Shown piece by piece: positions 47,291-58,659 of a DNA stretch of 64,000 bases. Source of the DNA: Limnoperna fortunei (taxonomy: Eukaryota; Mollusca; Bivalvia; Mytilida; Modiolidae). The DNA is taken from contig OX104112.1 of assembly GCA_944474755.1 (NCBI GenBank), forward strand, positions 53,456,774 to 53,520,773, given 5' to 3'. The notes beneath the pieces were generated by a model, which worked only from the letters and a program-made list of their open reading frames with translations, was not told where the DNA came from and searched no databases. Each line of letters starts with the position of its first letter. Position 1 is the first letter of the stretch. Both the position numbers and the translations under genes were made by a program.

Positions 47291-48340
47291 CCAAACTCTC
47301 GTGAACGATTCGTGTGTGGTAGTGGTGGTTTTAGGGAGGGGGCAGAGATATTTCTGTGATGCAATTGTATATTAGATGTGCCTTGTTTATTTGCTAATTG
47401 ATTATTTATTACCCGACACTGAACTTTGATGAAAGGTAAAAATGAAAGACCAATCAGACTCGCATAATAAGCCGCTAAAATGGCTAAATTAGATTATGAT
47501 TTTGATATATATTGTATATAGCCTGTTGTTTTGTTTATTTGTTACTTTCTCTGTACCAATTGTATTATTGGCTGTGTGAGAAGAAACTATATATACAAAA
47601 TTAGATTTTCAAACAGGCATGTTATTTAGAAAAATTGATGTCTGAATCAGTGAAAAATGTGGTAGAAATTAGTAGGGAAAAGAAATTTCTCAATAATAAA
47701 AAAGCACAAAAGATTTAGATTTTTATTTAATTCAAGATTTAAAAATTTTGATGTTAAGATATTTTAACGAAGCAAGTTATATATATAATAATACAACAGA
47801 AAAAACAACAGTTTATATTGTTGAAAATAATTGTAGAAGTTAATAATCTCATCAATTGTTTTGCAAAATAAGACTCTTCTTCTAATTGTTTTTTTTTATA
47901 TTTTAAATTCTGAAAATTTTATAATGTTCTTAGCAATGTTTATGCACATGAATGCTAATTTGACGTTTGAAATACATTTAATTGCAAATCTTTTGAAACA
48001 ATTTTAAAATTAAATCAATAAAAATTGTAACTTGTCGGTATGTTTTCTTTGATTTTCCGAGGACGCGATAACTGCCGATCTTACATTCACATTTTCCCCC
48101 ACAGAACCACTTGACTATGGTCAATGTATTTTTATTGGTAAACATATATTTGTCCTTCGAAAACTTTGCTTTTTTTATTACAGTACTCTTCTCAAAGTTG
48201 AGAAATTATAAACAAGATTTTCACAATCGTCTATATTTGCATCCCTTTACAGCATATGATGAAATTTTAAATAAAACAAATTGAAAAAAACTATTAAACC
48301 AAATGGGATACACCTATAACATATAAATCGAACATTTCTG
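47291..48340. other. No gene seen
   Basis: AT-rich DNA without supported features. Confidence 0.45.
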
Positions 48341-48361
48341 GATATGGGTTTAACCCATATC
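48341..48361. repeat. 21-bp perfect palindrome
   Basis: GATATGGGTT, a single T, then AACCCATATC. Short and isolated. Confidence 0.7.
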
Positions 48362-48954
48362 TTTTCTTGTTTTTATTTTGCAAAGATGTACATGTGAAAA
48401 TCTTGTTTACTGTTATTCATCATGATGATCAGCTGCAGCAGCACAGGCAGCCATGGAATATTAACGGTTTACATCACGAAAATTGTTTAATACACTATTA
48501 AAAACAGTAGCAAGAAATTTATTATTGTTGGACATATTTACAATGCGTTAATTATATAATTAAATTCAGATGAGAGCAGATTTAATGTGCATTTATGATA
48601 ATAGTACGAAATATTTATTTGTTTAACACATTTACAATAAATGGTTATGACACACAAGTTTAGCTTTTCTAAAAAGCTAACCGTCTCTTAGCTGCATTAC
48701 AAATTTTGTGGATTTATTAAAGTATCTGGATTTTTGTAATTTATATGTAGGATAGGTAAACAATGTACATGTACCTTGTAAGGACTTTGTTTACGCTAAA
48801 CTATTATTCAATGGTGCTTGAGAGATTAAAATGCCTGTCGTCACTTCACACGTGCTTTTTAAAAAATAATTAAACAAAAGTTGACTCCCTAAACAAATGT
48901 TCAAAATGAGCGTAAAAATATGTTTTGTTAAATTTGCATCAATACCAGAACGAA

Positions 48955-49262
48955 AATAAAGATACAGAACATATAATTTTTGCCTAACCCAAACAGCTTT
49001 AAAGGGTACAATGTTTACCTTTTAATTGTTCATTGACCAATGCATTGAATAGAAGTCAATGTGTGGAACGTAACATTACTACACTAAAATACTGATTTAA
49101 CGAAAATAATGATATAGAACAAATAATTTTTTCCAAAACAGCTTTATAAAGTAGGGAGATTTTGGTACAATGTTTACCTTATAATTGTTCACTGACCAAT
49201 GCATTGAATGAAATAGAAGTCAATATGTGGAACGTAACATTACTAAACTCAAATACTGATTA
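48955..49262. repeat. Two-copy tandem repeat, about 150-bp period
   Basis: AAAGATACAGAACATATAAT and AATGATATAGAACAAATAAT open the two copies; both contain ACAATGTTTACCTT, TGACCAATGCATTGAAT and GTGGAACGTAACATTACTA. The second copy has small insertions. Confidence 0.8.
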
Positions 49263-49427
49263 CAACCCCGATTCAACCTAAGAATATATCAAAATTTCAG
49301 TACACATACTAGTTCGATCCTGACGTAAATCAATGAAATGACAAAAATATTTATAGATTTAGTAAACCACCCAATCAAGTAACAGAGAGTCATTTACTCC
49401 GAAGACTGATCGTCATTTGACTATGTA

Positions 49428-49451
49428 TACCGTCTCCCATGGGAGACGGTA
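49428..49451. repeat. 24-bp perfect palindrome
   Basis: ACCGTCTCCC then ATGGGAGACGGT with one more complementary base on each side, no loop. CGTCTCCCAT recurs at about 49,864-49,873, so the right half could pair with that site as ends of a segment of about 430 bp. Confidence 0.8.
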
Positions 49452-49947
49452 ATAATCACGTGCACATAATGTAATGAATACAACAATATGATCGTTCACC
49501 TAGCCAGCTTGATCGCGTAAGAATATATGAACAGAATTATATTTTAATTCAAATGCAAAGAACAAAAGTATTACATTTCGAAATACAAAACATACTGTTT
49601 TTCACCTGAAAAATAATCAAAACAATATTACAGATAGAAATAACTTACTTTGGTAAATGTAAACATCGAACTATATTTTCGCGCAGTACTTCAGTAAACC
49701 GTACCCGAAATTAGTTATAACCCCATGTGTGATACAATGCAATGATTTGAGTTATGAAAATGTCAATTAATAAATTATCGTCGTAGTAAGATCAAAGGAA
49801 AATGTCATTAGTCAGCAATAAAAATGTCATAAATATGCGTCTTGGCATAAATGTCATGTGATATCGTCTCCCATTTCTTTGCAAAAGGCTCTTGTAGTTT
49901 TGCAAGGTTTACAAAGCTGGTCGACATCAGCCCCGTAAATCATTTAA

Positions 49948-50406
49948 GGTAGCACAGTAGTAAATGTTTTGGCTATAGTCGAAAACACTAACATTTCTGT
50001 GATTTGCATACCTTTCTAACATTGATCAGCATTTACCTGGACTAGGAAATTAATAAACTTTCATTTACCATTTAAAAAATATATGCCAAATATATCCATG
50101 ACCAATTCCTTTTTTCGCTAATAAGAACATTTTGAGACGCTCCCACTTTTACATGAAATTTCTAATGCAGTGAATGTAAAAATACTACTTTGTTTAAAAA
50201 ACTACCAAAATTTTATCTTGCAAGATCTGAGAAAAATTTTACCACTTTTTAAAACTTAATTTATGCAGGAGCTTACAGCTAAAAAATTGTACACATCTAA
50301 CCACTATTTACCAAATCAGAACACAACGAAGTATTCAGTACTGTACTTAATGTAGGGTACACAATCTGGTAACTTGTTACTGGTACACATTTACTACTGT
50401 TATGCC
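49948..50406 (-). repeat. S module 3 (459 bp)
   Basis: Left terminal module of locus 2; TTAA outside, TATA inside. Differs from its siblings at a few bases (ACATGAAATTT against ACATGCAATTT). Confidence 0.85.
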
Positions 50407-51650
50407 TATACCAAGTTTGCAAGAGAACCAATTTAGCCAATATTTCTACATCAAGTACATAGGTCATATGTGAATTAAAATCAATAAAAGATATATTGGT
50501 ATTCAAAGTGTTCTTGAAAAATTCTTCTATTCTTTAGCCCTACCCAAGGAGAAAAATTGCATATGTATATAACATGTGTTTGAAGACATCTTCAGAATAA
50601 AAATTTGCATATCTGTCACTGCCCCTGCACTTTTAAATAAGAAAATAATATCAGAGTTCTATAACAGATAGCTTTTAAATGCACTAGCCTTATATTATAC
50701 TATTGGCCATGCCAATTTATGCAGGCACACCAAGATATGGTTGCTTTCAATAGCTGACCACTCCATCTTTTAAACTATGCCATATTGTCCCCTAAATGGT
50801 TTCTAAGTGGCTTCAAATTAACAAGTTGGTGCTTTTAGACAAGAAAACCTATTAAACAAGTACAAATAAATGAACAAATTTTAATTTAACCTGTTTTATA
50901 CCTTCAATTAGTGCGAAATAAAAGTACCAATATTTCTGCCAAAGGCTGTTGATAACACTAAATTCCACAAAAAATTCTACTTAAGTAAAGGAAATCTGTT
51001 TTCTCTTTTAAGTTGGATATTTTGACCCTAATTATGCCTTTACAAACCATCTGTTGAACAGGTTTTGTTAAATCATGTGCATAATAATCACTTTTATAGA
51101 CAATACATTACCATTTTTGGCTAATTTTTGCTTATTTTGGACTAAAATTTAAAAAAAATTTGAACTTGTTCATATTAATTTGTTTAATTGTGGCCCTAAA
51201 TTCAGCAATTGGGGACAAAATCTAGTTTTCAGCCAAAGGTTTTCATTGTCATATCAAAACTTTGGGAGAAATTGATCCAAAGTTCAAACTGATCAGTACG
51301 GTTTAAAATTTACCTTATTTTTGGCCTAATTTTTTTATCGAAATTTAATTTTATGCCCATGAATATGCCCAATTCATTGTGAAAAGTAAAGATGATCATA
51401 TAGAAAGAAAGTTAAAATGGAATAACGACAGGAGAACACTTTCCTGTGATTGTGTGTGGTTTTTTAATATGTGTATATAGAAAAATGCAAAAAGTGCTGA
51501 CTTAGCAGTTTTTATACTGTCCATTAGACAATACCTTCTTTTTAAGTACTGCCTTCAGTTAGTTTCAACAAGAAATACCACAATCTATGCAAAAAATAAC
51601 CTTGATGTACTCTCAAAAATAAAAATCCACAAAACATCATCTGACATATA

Positions 51651-52109
51651 GGTAGCACAGTAGTAAATGTTTTGGCTATAGTCGAAAACACTAACATTTC
51701 TGTGATTTGCATACCTTTCTAACATTGATCAGCATTTACCTGGACTAGGAAATTAATAAACTTTCATTTACCATTTAAAAAATATATGCCAAATATATCC
51801 ATGACCAATTCCTTTTTTCGCTAATAAGAACATTTTGAGACGCTCCCACTTTTACATGCAATTTCTAATGCAGTGAATGTAAAAATACTACTTTGTTTAA
51901 AAAACTACCAAAATTTTATCTTGCAAGATCTGAGAAAAATTTTACCACTTTTTAAAACTTAATTTATGCAGGAGCTTACAGCTAAAAAATTGTACACATC
52001 TAACCACTATTTACCAAATCAGAACACAACGAAGTATTCAGTACTGTACTTAATGTAGGGTACACAATCTGGTAACTTGTTACTGGTACACATTTACTAC
52101 TGTTATGCC
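51651..52109 (-). repeat. S module 4 (459 bp)
   Basis: Central module of locus 2; TATA on both sides. Confidence 0.85.
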
Positions 52110-53353
52110 TATACCAAGTTTGCAAGAGAACCAATTTAGCCAATATTTCTACATCAAGTACATAGGTCATATGTGAATTAAAATCAATAAAAGATATATT
52201 GGTATTCAAAGTGTTCTTGAAAAATTCTTCTATTCTTTAGCCCTACCCAAGGAGAAAAATTGCATATGTATATAACATGTGTTTGAAGACATCTTCAGAA
52301 TAAAAATTTGCATATCTGTCACTGCCCCTGCACTTTTAAATAAGAAAATAATATCAGAGTTCTATAACAGATAGCTTTTAAATGCACTAGCCTTATATTA
52401 TACTATTGGCCATGCCAATTTATGCAGGCACACCAAGATATGGTTGCTTTCAATAGCTGACCACTCCATCTTTTAAACTATGCCATATTGTCCCCTAAAT
52501 GGTTTCTAAGTGGCTTCAAATTAACAAGTTGGTGCTTTTAGACAAGAAAACCTATTAAACAAGTACAAATAAATGAAAAAATTTTAATTTAACCTGTTTT
52601 ATACCTTCAATTAGTGCGAAATAAAAGTACCAATATTTCTGCCAAAGGCTGTTGATAACACTAAATTCCACAAAAAATTCTACTTAAGTAAAGGAAATCT
52701 GTTTTCTCTTTTAAGTTGGATATTTTGACCCTAATTATGCCTTTACAAACCATCTGTTGAACAGGTTTTGTTAAATCATGTGCATAATAATCACTTTTAT
52801 AGACAATACATTACCATTTTTGGCTAATTTTTGCTTATTTTGGACTAAAATTTAAAAAAAATTTGAACTTGTTCATATTAATTTGTTTAATTGTGGCCCT
52901 AAATTCAGCAATTGGGGACAAAATCTAGTTTTCAGCCAAAGGTTTTCATTGTCATATCAAAACTTTGGGAGAAATTGATCCAAAGTTCAAACTGATCAGT
53001 ACGGTTTAAAATTTACCTTATTTTTGGCCTAATTTTTTTATCGAAATTTAATTTTATGCCCATGAATATGCCCAATTCATTGTGAAAAGTAAAGATGATC
53101 ATATAGAAAGAAAGTTAAAATGGAATAACGACAGGAGAACACTTTCCTGTGATTGTGTGTGGTTTTTTAATATGTGTATATAGAAAAATGCAAAAAGTGC
53201 TGACTTAGCAGTTTTTATACTGTCCATTAGACAATACCTTCTTTTTAAGTACTGCCTTCAGTTAGTTTCAACAAGAAATACCACAATCTATGCAAAAAAT
53301 AACCTTGATGTATTCTCAAAAATAAAAATCCACAAAACATCATCTGACATATA

Positions 53354-53812
53354 GGTAGCACAGTAGTAAATGTTTTGGCTATAGTCGAAAACACTAACAT
53401 TTCTGTGATTTGCATACCTTTCTAACATTGATCAGCATTTACCTGGACTAGGAAATTAATAAACTTTCATTTACCATTTAAAAAATATATGCCAAATATA
53501 TCCATGACCAATTCCTTTTTTCGCTAATAAGAACATTTTGAGACGCTCCCACTTTTACATGCAATTTCTAATGCAGTGAATGTAAAAATACTACTTTGTT
53601 TAAAAAACTACCAAAATTTTATCTTGCAAGATCTGAGAAAAATTTTACCACTTTTTAAAACTTAATTTATGCAGGAGCTTACAGCTAAAAAATTGTACAC
53701 ATCTAACCACTATTTACCAAATCAGAACACAACGAAGTATTCAGTACTGTACTTAATGTAGGGTACACAATCTGGTAACTTGTTACTGGTACACATTTAC
53801 TACTGTTATGCC
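53354..53812 (-). repeat. S module 5 (459 bp)
   Basis: Right terminal module of locus 2; TATA inside, TTAA outside. Confidence 0.85.
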
Positions 53813-54229
53813 TTAAAACATGTTCCATTTGTTTTAAATCTTGTTTGGACGTCCAGGGGTAGCAATGTGATTGTCCAGATGTGTTGTGTTAAAACCTTAT
53901 CTCTATATTAAACGGCGTAAATGTTTTCGATGAGGTAACAGAAATACTCTCTGGCGTAGACACCCCAGCCGCAAAAATCCAACATCTGTAACGCAGGAAC
54001 AACAAATAGAATAGAATAATTATATTAATAACCAATTTAATAAAATGACAAAGAAACTATAACATCTACACTGATGTCATATAATAACAGTTTTGGGAAA
54101 TCCTGCTGTTTCATCGAATATCAGCACCGGCTGAAGAACTTCCTCTTTAGAAATTCGAAAAATTTCGTGGTACTAGGGTTTCTCAAATTTCTCAACACAC
54201 ACACATACAAATAAATACATGTATACATA

Positions 54230-54274
54230 CATACACCTACCTACCTACCTACCTACCTACCTACCTACCTACTC
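54230..54274. repeat. (CCTA)n microsatellite beside a SINE
   Basis: A run of CCTA units directly upstream of the SINE at 54,275, preceded by a (TACA)n stretch that reappears after the SINE. Confidence 0.9.
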
Positions 54275-54512
54275 GGGGCCTCGGTGGCCAAGTGGTTAAG
54301 GTAGTTCGTCTACTATTGATCACGTGGTCTGTCAACACTGAGATTGCGGGTTCGAGCCTCACTGCGGCTGGGTGCGTTCGACTCCAAACTTAATTGACAA
54401 GGATTGCCAGTTTCCTACCGAAGGTCGGTGGTTTTCTCTGGATAATCCGGCTTACTCCCCCTATAAAAACTGGACGCCATGATATAGCTGAAAAATTGCT
54501 GAAAGTGGTGTT
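54275..54512 (+). mobile_element. SINE, copy within a microsatellite
   Basis: GGGGCCTCGGTGGCCAAGTG head, B-box-like GGTTCGAGCC (about 54,350-54,359), GACAAGGATTGCCAG and the AAAACTGGACGCCATGA tail domain; the tail ends near GTGGTGTTAAAC plus A-rich DNA. About 27 bp of matching sequence (AATAAATACATGTATACATA and more) occurs on both sides, at about 54,210 and 54,531, and is the likely target duplication. The (CCTA)n run lies between the left duplicate and the SINE head. Confidence 0.85.
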
Positions 54513-54559
54513 AAACATTGAAACAAAACAAAATAAATACATGTATACATACATACATA

Positions 54560-55600
54560 CATTAGTTTATTGAGACAGACAGGCATATCATGTTAAACAA
54601 ATACAACAAACAGGAACAATGAAACAATAAACGAACTAATACTTTGTACGTTTCATAGTTCGGGAGTATATAAAGCCCAAGACTATACAGGTCCAAATAA
54701 GTTAACCTTATGTTCACAAAATCAACAATGTCATTTTGCATACAGTATCCTAAAAAGATTTTAAAAATAGAAAATATACATACAATAATAAATCTTGCAT
54801 TTGCCAGTGGCGTAGATGGAGTCTGAATGATGTGAAGTCTTTCTGTCAGATATGAGTCAAGCCGTTTTAAGCCCTTGGCGGATCCAGGGCTGGATGCGGG
54901 TTAAGGGTGGCAATCGACCCGGAAGCTTCAAAGATCAAGCATTTTCGACATGTAATTACAATTTTTTTAATAAATAAGACCATATAAAGTTTACGAAAAA
55001 ATTGGCCTGTTACATAACTATTAATCCTATTTATGGTTTGACATTTTTACGTGTACATAACAACAGGTTTAGCGCAAAGGTAAACCTGAGGTTTGATTGG
55101 TGTACGGACGGACGAACGAACGGACCAACAGACCAAAAACCTGTATGTCCCCAAAATTTCCTTGGTAAGAAAAAATTCAAAAATATAATAGAAAACTGAA
55201 ATGGTCTAAACAAATATCTGGCTCTTTTCGACACCTTATATTTCAAAAAGGGTAAAAAAGATGGGTTGACAATACTGAACTCTCATTCAATAAGAAATTC
55301 TTCCATCGAAATGTAATAATAATTTTAATCTAAATCATTTGTAACTACCTTATTATATAGCGTAATATCTATAAGAAAGGTTGACAAGCTACCAAAAGTT
55401 TTTTTTTAATATTATATCGGTGGGCCTCCGTATTTACATTTGTAAGGAAGCTAGTTACATACTATTGATCACCGAAATGTCAGTAATGAGGTTTTAATTT
55501 TGCAGGCGGGGTGTGCTCGACTACGACAATAATTGGCATGACTCCTGTCAATTTAGCAGCATGCACATGAAAGTCATAAACACGCAAATGTCTTAACATT
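54560..55600. other. No gene seen
   Basis: AT-rich DNA. A GGACGGACGAACGAACGG simple tract lies near 55,106-55,124. Overlapping frames at 55,002-55,246 on both strands are not supported. Confidence 0.45.
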
Positions 55601-56400
55601 GGACACAATGGAAAATGTTGAACAATTCTCTGAAACCTCTGAAACAGTAAACAAAAATTGGAGGACAGTTTCGCAAAAGTACGGCCTACATGTACATATG
55701 TATTGCCCGTGTTCACTGTCTACATGCAATTTCGTGTTCACTGCCTATGTGTGTTGCCTGTGTTTACGGTTTTCCGTGTTTACCTTATTCATTGTTTGTC
55801 CGTTTTCACTGTCTACAGTTATTGTTCGCGTTCACCGTCTATATTTGGACACAATGGAACATGTTGAACAATTCTCTGAAACCTCTGAAACATTAAACAA
55901 AAATTGCAGGACAGTTTCGCAAAAGTACTGCCTACATGTACATATGTATTGCCCGTGTTCACTGTCTACATGCAATTTCGTGTTCACTGCCTATGTGTGT
56001 TGCCTGTGTTTACGGTCTACATTTATTTTCCGTACTTACCTTATTTATTGTTTGTCCGTTTTCACTGTCTACATTTATTGATCGCGTTCACTGTCTATAT
56101 TTATTGTCCGTGATCGCTGTCCAGATTAATTGTCAGTGTTCGCTAATGTCTAAAATTATTCTCTCTGTTCACTGTATACATTTATTGTCCGCACAAATGT
56201 CTTCATTTATTGTTCATGTTCACTGTCTATGTTGTTGTTCGTGTTCACTGTCTACATTTATTTCCGTGATCGCAGTCTACATTTATTGTATGTGTTATTT
56301 GTGTTCGCTATCTACACTTTTTGTCTGTTTTCAATGTATCCATCTATTGTGCCTGTTCATTGTTTATATGATTGTCCGTGTTCACTGACGGTCGTTACAT
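55601..56400. repeat. Minisatellite with a 246-bp higher-order duplication
   Basis: The base unit is a 25-27-bp phrase of the type GTTCACTGTCTACATTTATT followed by GTCCGT. A larger block starting GGACACAATGGAA is duplicated at 55,601 and 55,847 (offset 246 bp) with few changes, including GTTGAACAATTCTCTGAAAC. Long plus-strand frames across it (55,599-56,081; 55,936-56,388) encode Val/His/Cys/Leu-rich repeats and are artefacts of the repeat. Confidence 0.85.
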
Positions 56401-56739
56401 GCAATAGTTAACAAGCAGTCTCGTGTTATGAATTATCGCTGTAAACAATGCTGGTCTAGTAGTCCAGTGTTTGTTAATGGTTTTTTCAACCATATGTTAG
56501 TGTTTCTCACTGTGTTCACATGTCCCTGTCCAAACGAAATCTATGTTCACATGTCAGTGTCCAAACAAAATGGATCAGAAATATGCATTTATATTTAAGC
56601 ATTTTCTAATGAATACTAAGATAAAAAAAGAAGGATAGTTTTCAGTATTAAAAAGATTTTCTACAGTAACGTCTAAGAACAACAACATCAGCAGCAGTAG
56701 CAACGAAAGGAAGCTGTGGTCTATGGAAATGGACGAATA

Positions 56740-57245
56740 TATTGCAATTACGCCTATAGCAAAATGTGTTGATGTCAACGCCTATTACTATAACATGCCT
56801 TATTGCAATATGTATTGTATTGGAATCCCTAGTTATTGTAAAAACCGTCAAATTCAACGGTTCTTGAAATAATCTCTATTGCAATAATCACATGTTATTG
56901 CAATATGCGTTGTATTGCAATAGAAAAACATTTCAAGAAAATACTTATCAACTTACAGTATTGCAATGTTGCAATAAAGATGCTAATTTCAATTAACCTC
57001 CTCCATTCCATAGACCATACATTATTTTATTTGGTTATGGTGACCATCATAGAATTTTGCAAAAGCGTTGCAAGCAGCACCTGTAATATATTCTTAATTT
57101 AATAATGTTATTGCAATATGCGTCGATATCAACGCCTATCGAAATAAATATATAGCAATACATTGTTATCGGAATAAGCGTTATTGCAAAATGCGTCAAA
57201 TTCAATGGTGTATTGCGTCAGGTGTTGCATTGCAATAGAAGTAGT
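56740..57245. repeat. Degenerate TTATTGCAATATGCGT repeats
   Basis: The phrases TTATTGCAATATGCGTTG, TTATTGCAATATGCGTCGAT, TTATTGCAAAATGCGTC and TTGCAATATGTATTGTATTG, and ATCAACGCCTAT partners, are spread over about 500 bp in direct and inverted orientation. Mixed with unique DNA; no frame. Confidence 0.6.
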
Positions 57246-57683
57246 TATAACTGTTCACAGCTCCAGATCACTGAAGCGGTATTAAAAGTAAATTCTTAGC
57301 TGCTGTGCCGTAGATAGGTTTGAAAACCTTAATAATTTAATAAATGAATAAATAAATAAACTCTTGTTATATCAAATCAAGATGCTAACGGGTTTGTTAC
57401 ATATATTACGACTACTTTCTTATTATTCATACGGTTTTTTGTTTAGCACCCCCAAAAAATTATTTTATTATGTTTATATTACTTGCAGAAATTAAATAAA
57501 TAACTTTAATCTCCGAACTAGCAATGTTTATTGTTTGAATTGCACAACGTGCTTTAAAAACAAATAAGATAATATTCATTTCGAGTAATTTAGAAGTAGT
57601 AAAATCAATGTTTTATGAAAACAACACTGGCACTTGTAATCAATTGTTAGTAAACGACGTCATATAACGCAAAGTGTCTGTTT
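57246..57683. other. No gene seen
   Basis: AT-rich DNA downstream (minus-strand sense) of the TRIM-like pseudogene. Confidence 0.45.
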
Positions 57684-58140
57684 TCATGATTCCAGACAAT
57701 AGTCGTTTACTGTCTTTGTCATACAACACAGCATTAAAGCTATATAGTCTGAACTGGTCAGTAGAACCTTCTGTTGCTTACCATCTGTAGAAATGGCCAG
57801 TAGATTGTCATTACCAACTGCAAATGTTATGCCATAATTATCGACGCTATGGCTATGATCTATACGAAAATGCAACCCTGTGGTCATCAATTATTGTGAC
57901 GTCATAAGGTTCATACGGAACACTGATGTAACGGTCATGTGATCCATCTGCCTTTAGAATAGTAAGAGATGGTTTATTGTAACTCATAATAGACTTATTT
58001 GGTAATATTATGCAGCTCGTTACAAAGGAATTCTTTTCACCCATTTTTATGTTTGTCCTCAGCTTCGACTGTAGATTGTCTAATTTATGTACTGGTGGTT
58101 CAGCTGGACGCTGGTACTGTGCCTGTATTAGCCGTCAATA
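57684..58140 (-). pseudogene. TRIM/NHL-like C-terminal region, broken
   Basis: The minus-strand frame is open from about 58,140 (AQYQRPAEPPVHKLDNLQSK precedes the Met at 58,044) and reads SFVTSCIILPNKSIM, LTILKADGSHDRYISVPYEP and YDVTIIDDHRVAFS. These resemble the beta-propeller (NHL-type) repeats of bivalve TRIM/B-box proteins: 'CIxLPxGK...V...DG...VPY.PYDVTxIDD..VAVS'. The frame breaks near 57,870. A second frame (57,890-57,684) continues with VDNYGITFAVGNDNLLAIST, which looks like a later propeller blade, so blades between were deleted. No RING or B-box is seen. A related relic lies at 17,820. The family label is from motif memory. Confidence 0.6.
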
Positions 58141-58419
58141 TATATCGATAGTGACGGAGATTTCAGAATAAGGGTTCGATAAAGGTAACCGGAGGTGAAA
58201 TAAATAGTAAGCATGCGATTAAGGGTTGTGAAAAGGTTGCGCGTCAAAGATGCGCTATATGGATTGAACAATAGTATACTGTTTCACATATTTTAAAACT
58301 ACTGTATTAAGTACTAAACATATATAAAATATATTTATCTTAGTACTAAAGACAGATTTTTTTGTATTTTCGAAAAAAATTCTTAATGCTTGTCTATATC
58401 ACCCCGGAGTCATAAATCA

Positions 58420-58520
58420 GATCCACCCCTTATCGCATACCCCTTATTGCATAGCTAAACCTGTATCGCACCACTTATCGCATAGCTAACCCTATATCTT
58501 ACATCCCTTATCGTATCCCT
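58420..58520. repeat. CCTTATCGCATAG-type short tandem repeats
   Basis: CACCCCTTATCGCATA, CCCCTTATTGCATAGCTAA, CACTTATCGCATAGCTAA and CATCCCTTATCGTAT follow one another. Similar CCCTA-rich phrases occur near 37,970-38,020. Confidence 0.6.
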
Positions 58521-58545
58521 CCCGGAACGTATTTTGTTTATAATG

Positions 58546-58659
58546 AAATAGTACATGTACAATTCATGCGAATCCGTTTTGCATTATGTATCGCCACTCG
58601 ACCAATATCATCCCTCTGGTCTATAGGCATGCGATATGGATTTTGAAATGTACTATTTA
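58546..58659. repeat. Weak inverted repeat
   Basis: AAATAGTACAT and ATGTACTATTT bound about 114 bp; inside, CATGCGA occurs on both flanks but does not pair well. Confidence 0.4.

Larger units (their letters stand above)
49948..53812 (-). mobile_element. Composite S-L-S-L-S element, locus 2 (inverted)
   Basis: Three S modules (49,948-50,406; 51,651-52,109; 53,354-53,812), 1,703 bp apart, separated by two L segments, all on the strand opposite to locus 1. The outer flanks are exactly TTAA on both sides (49,944-49,947 and 53,813-53,816), while every internal S/L border is TATA. The ends read GGTAGCACAGTAGTAAATG and ...CATTTACTACTGTTATGCC. The two L copies are nearly identical to each other and differ more from locus 1, so copies are homogenised within a locus. 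The TTAA pair implies that the whole array entered as a unit or grew after entry. No transposase frame is seen; repeated 69-codon frames at 50,297 and 52,000 are repeat artefacts. Confidence 0.83.

Noticed and set aside
55599..56388. 150-160-codon plus-strand frames rich in Val, His, Cys and Leu
   Set aside because: Three overlapping frames are open at once across a minisatellite; no start context or domain.
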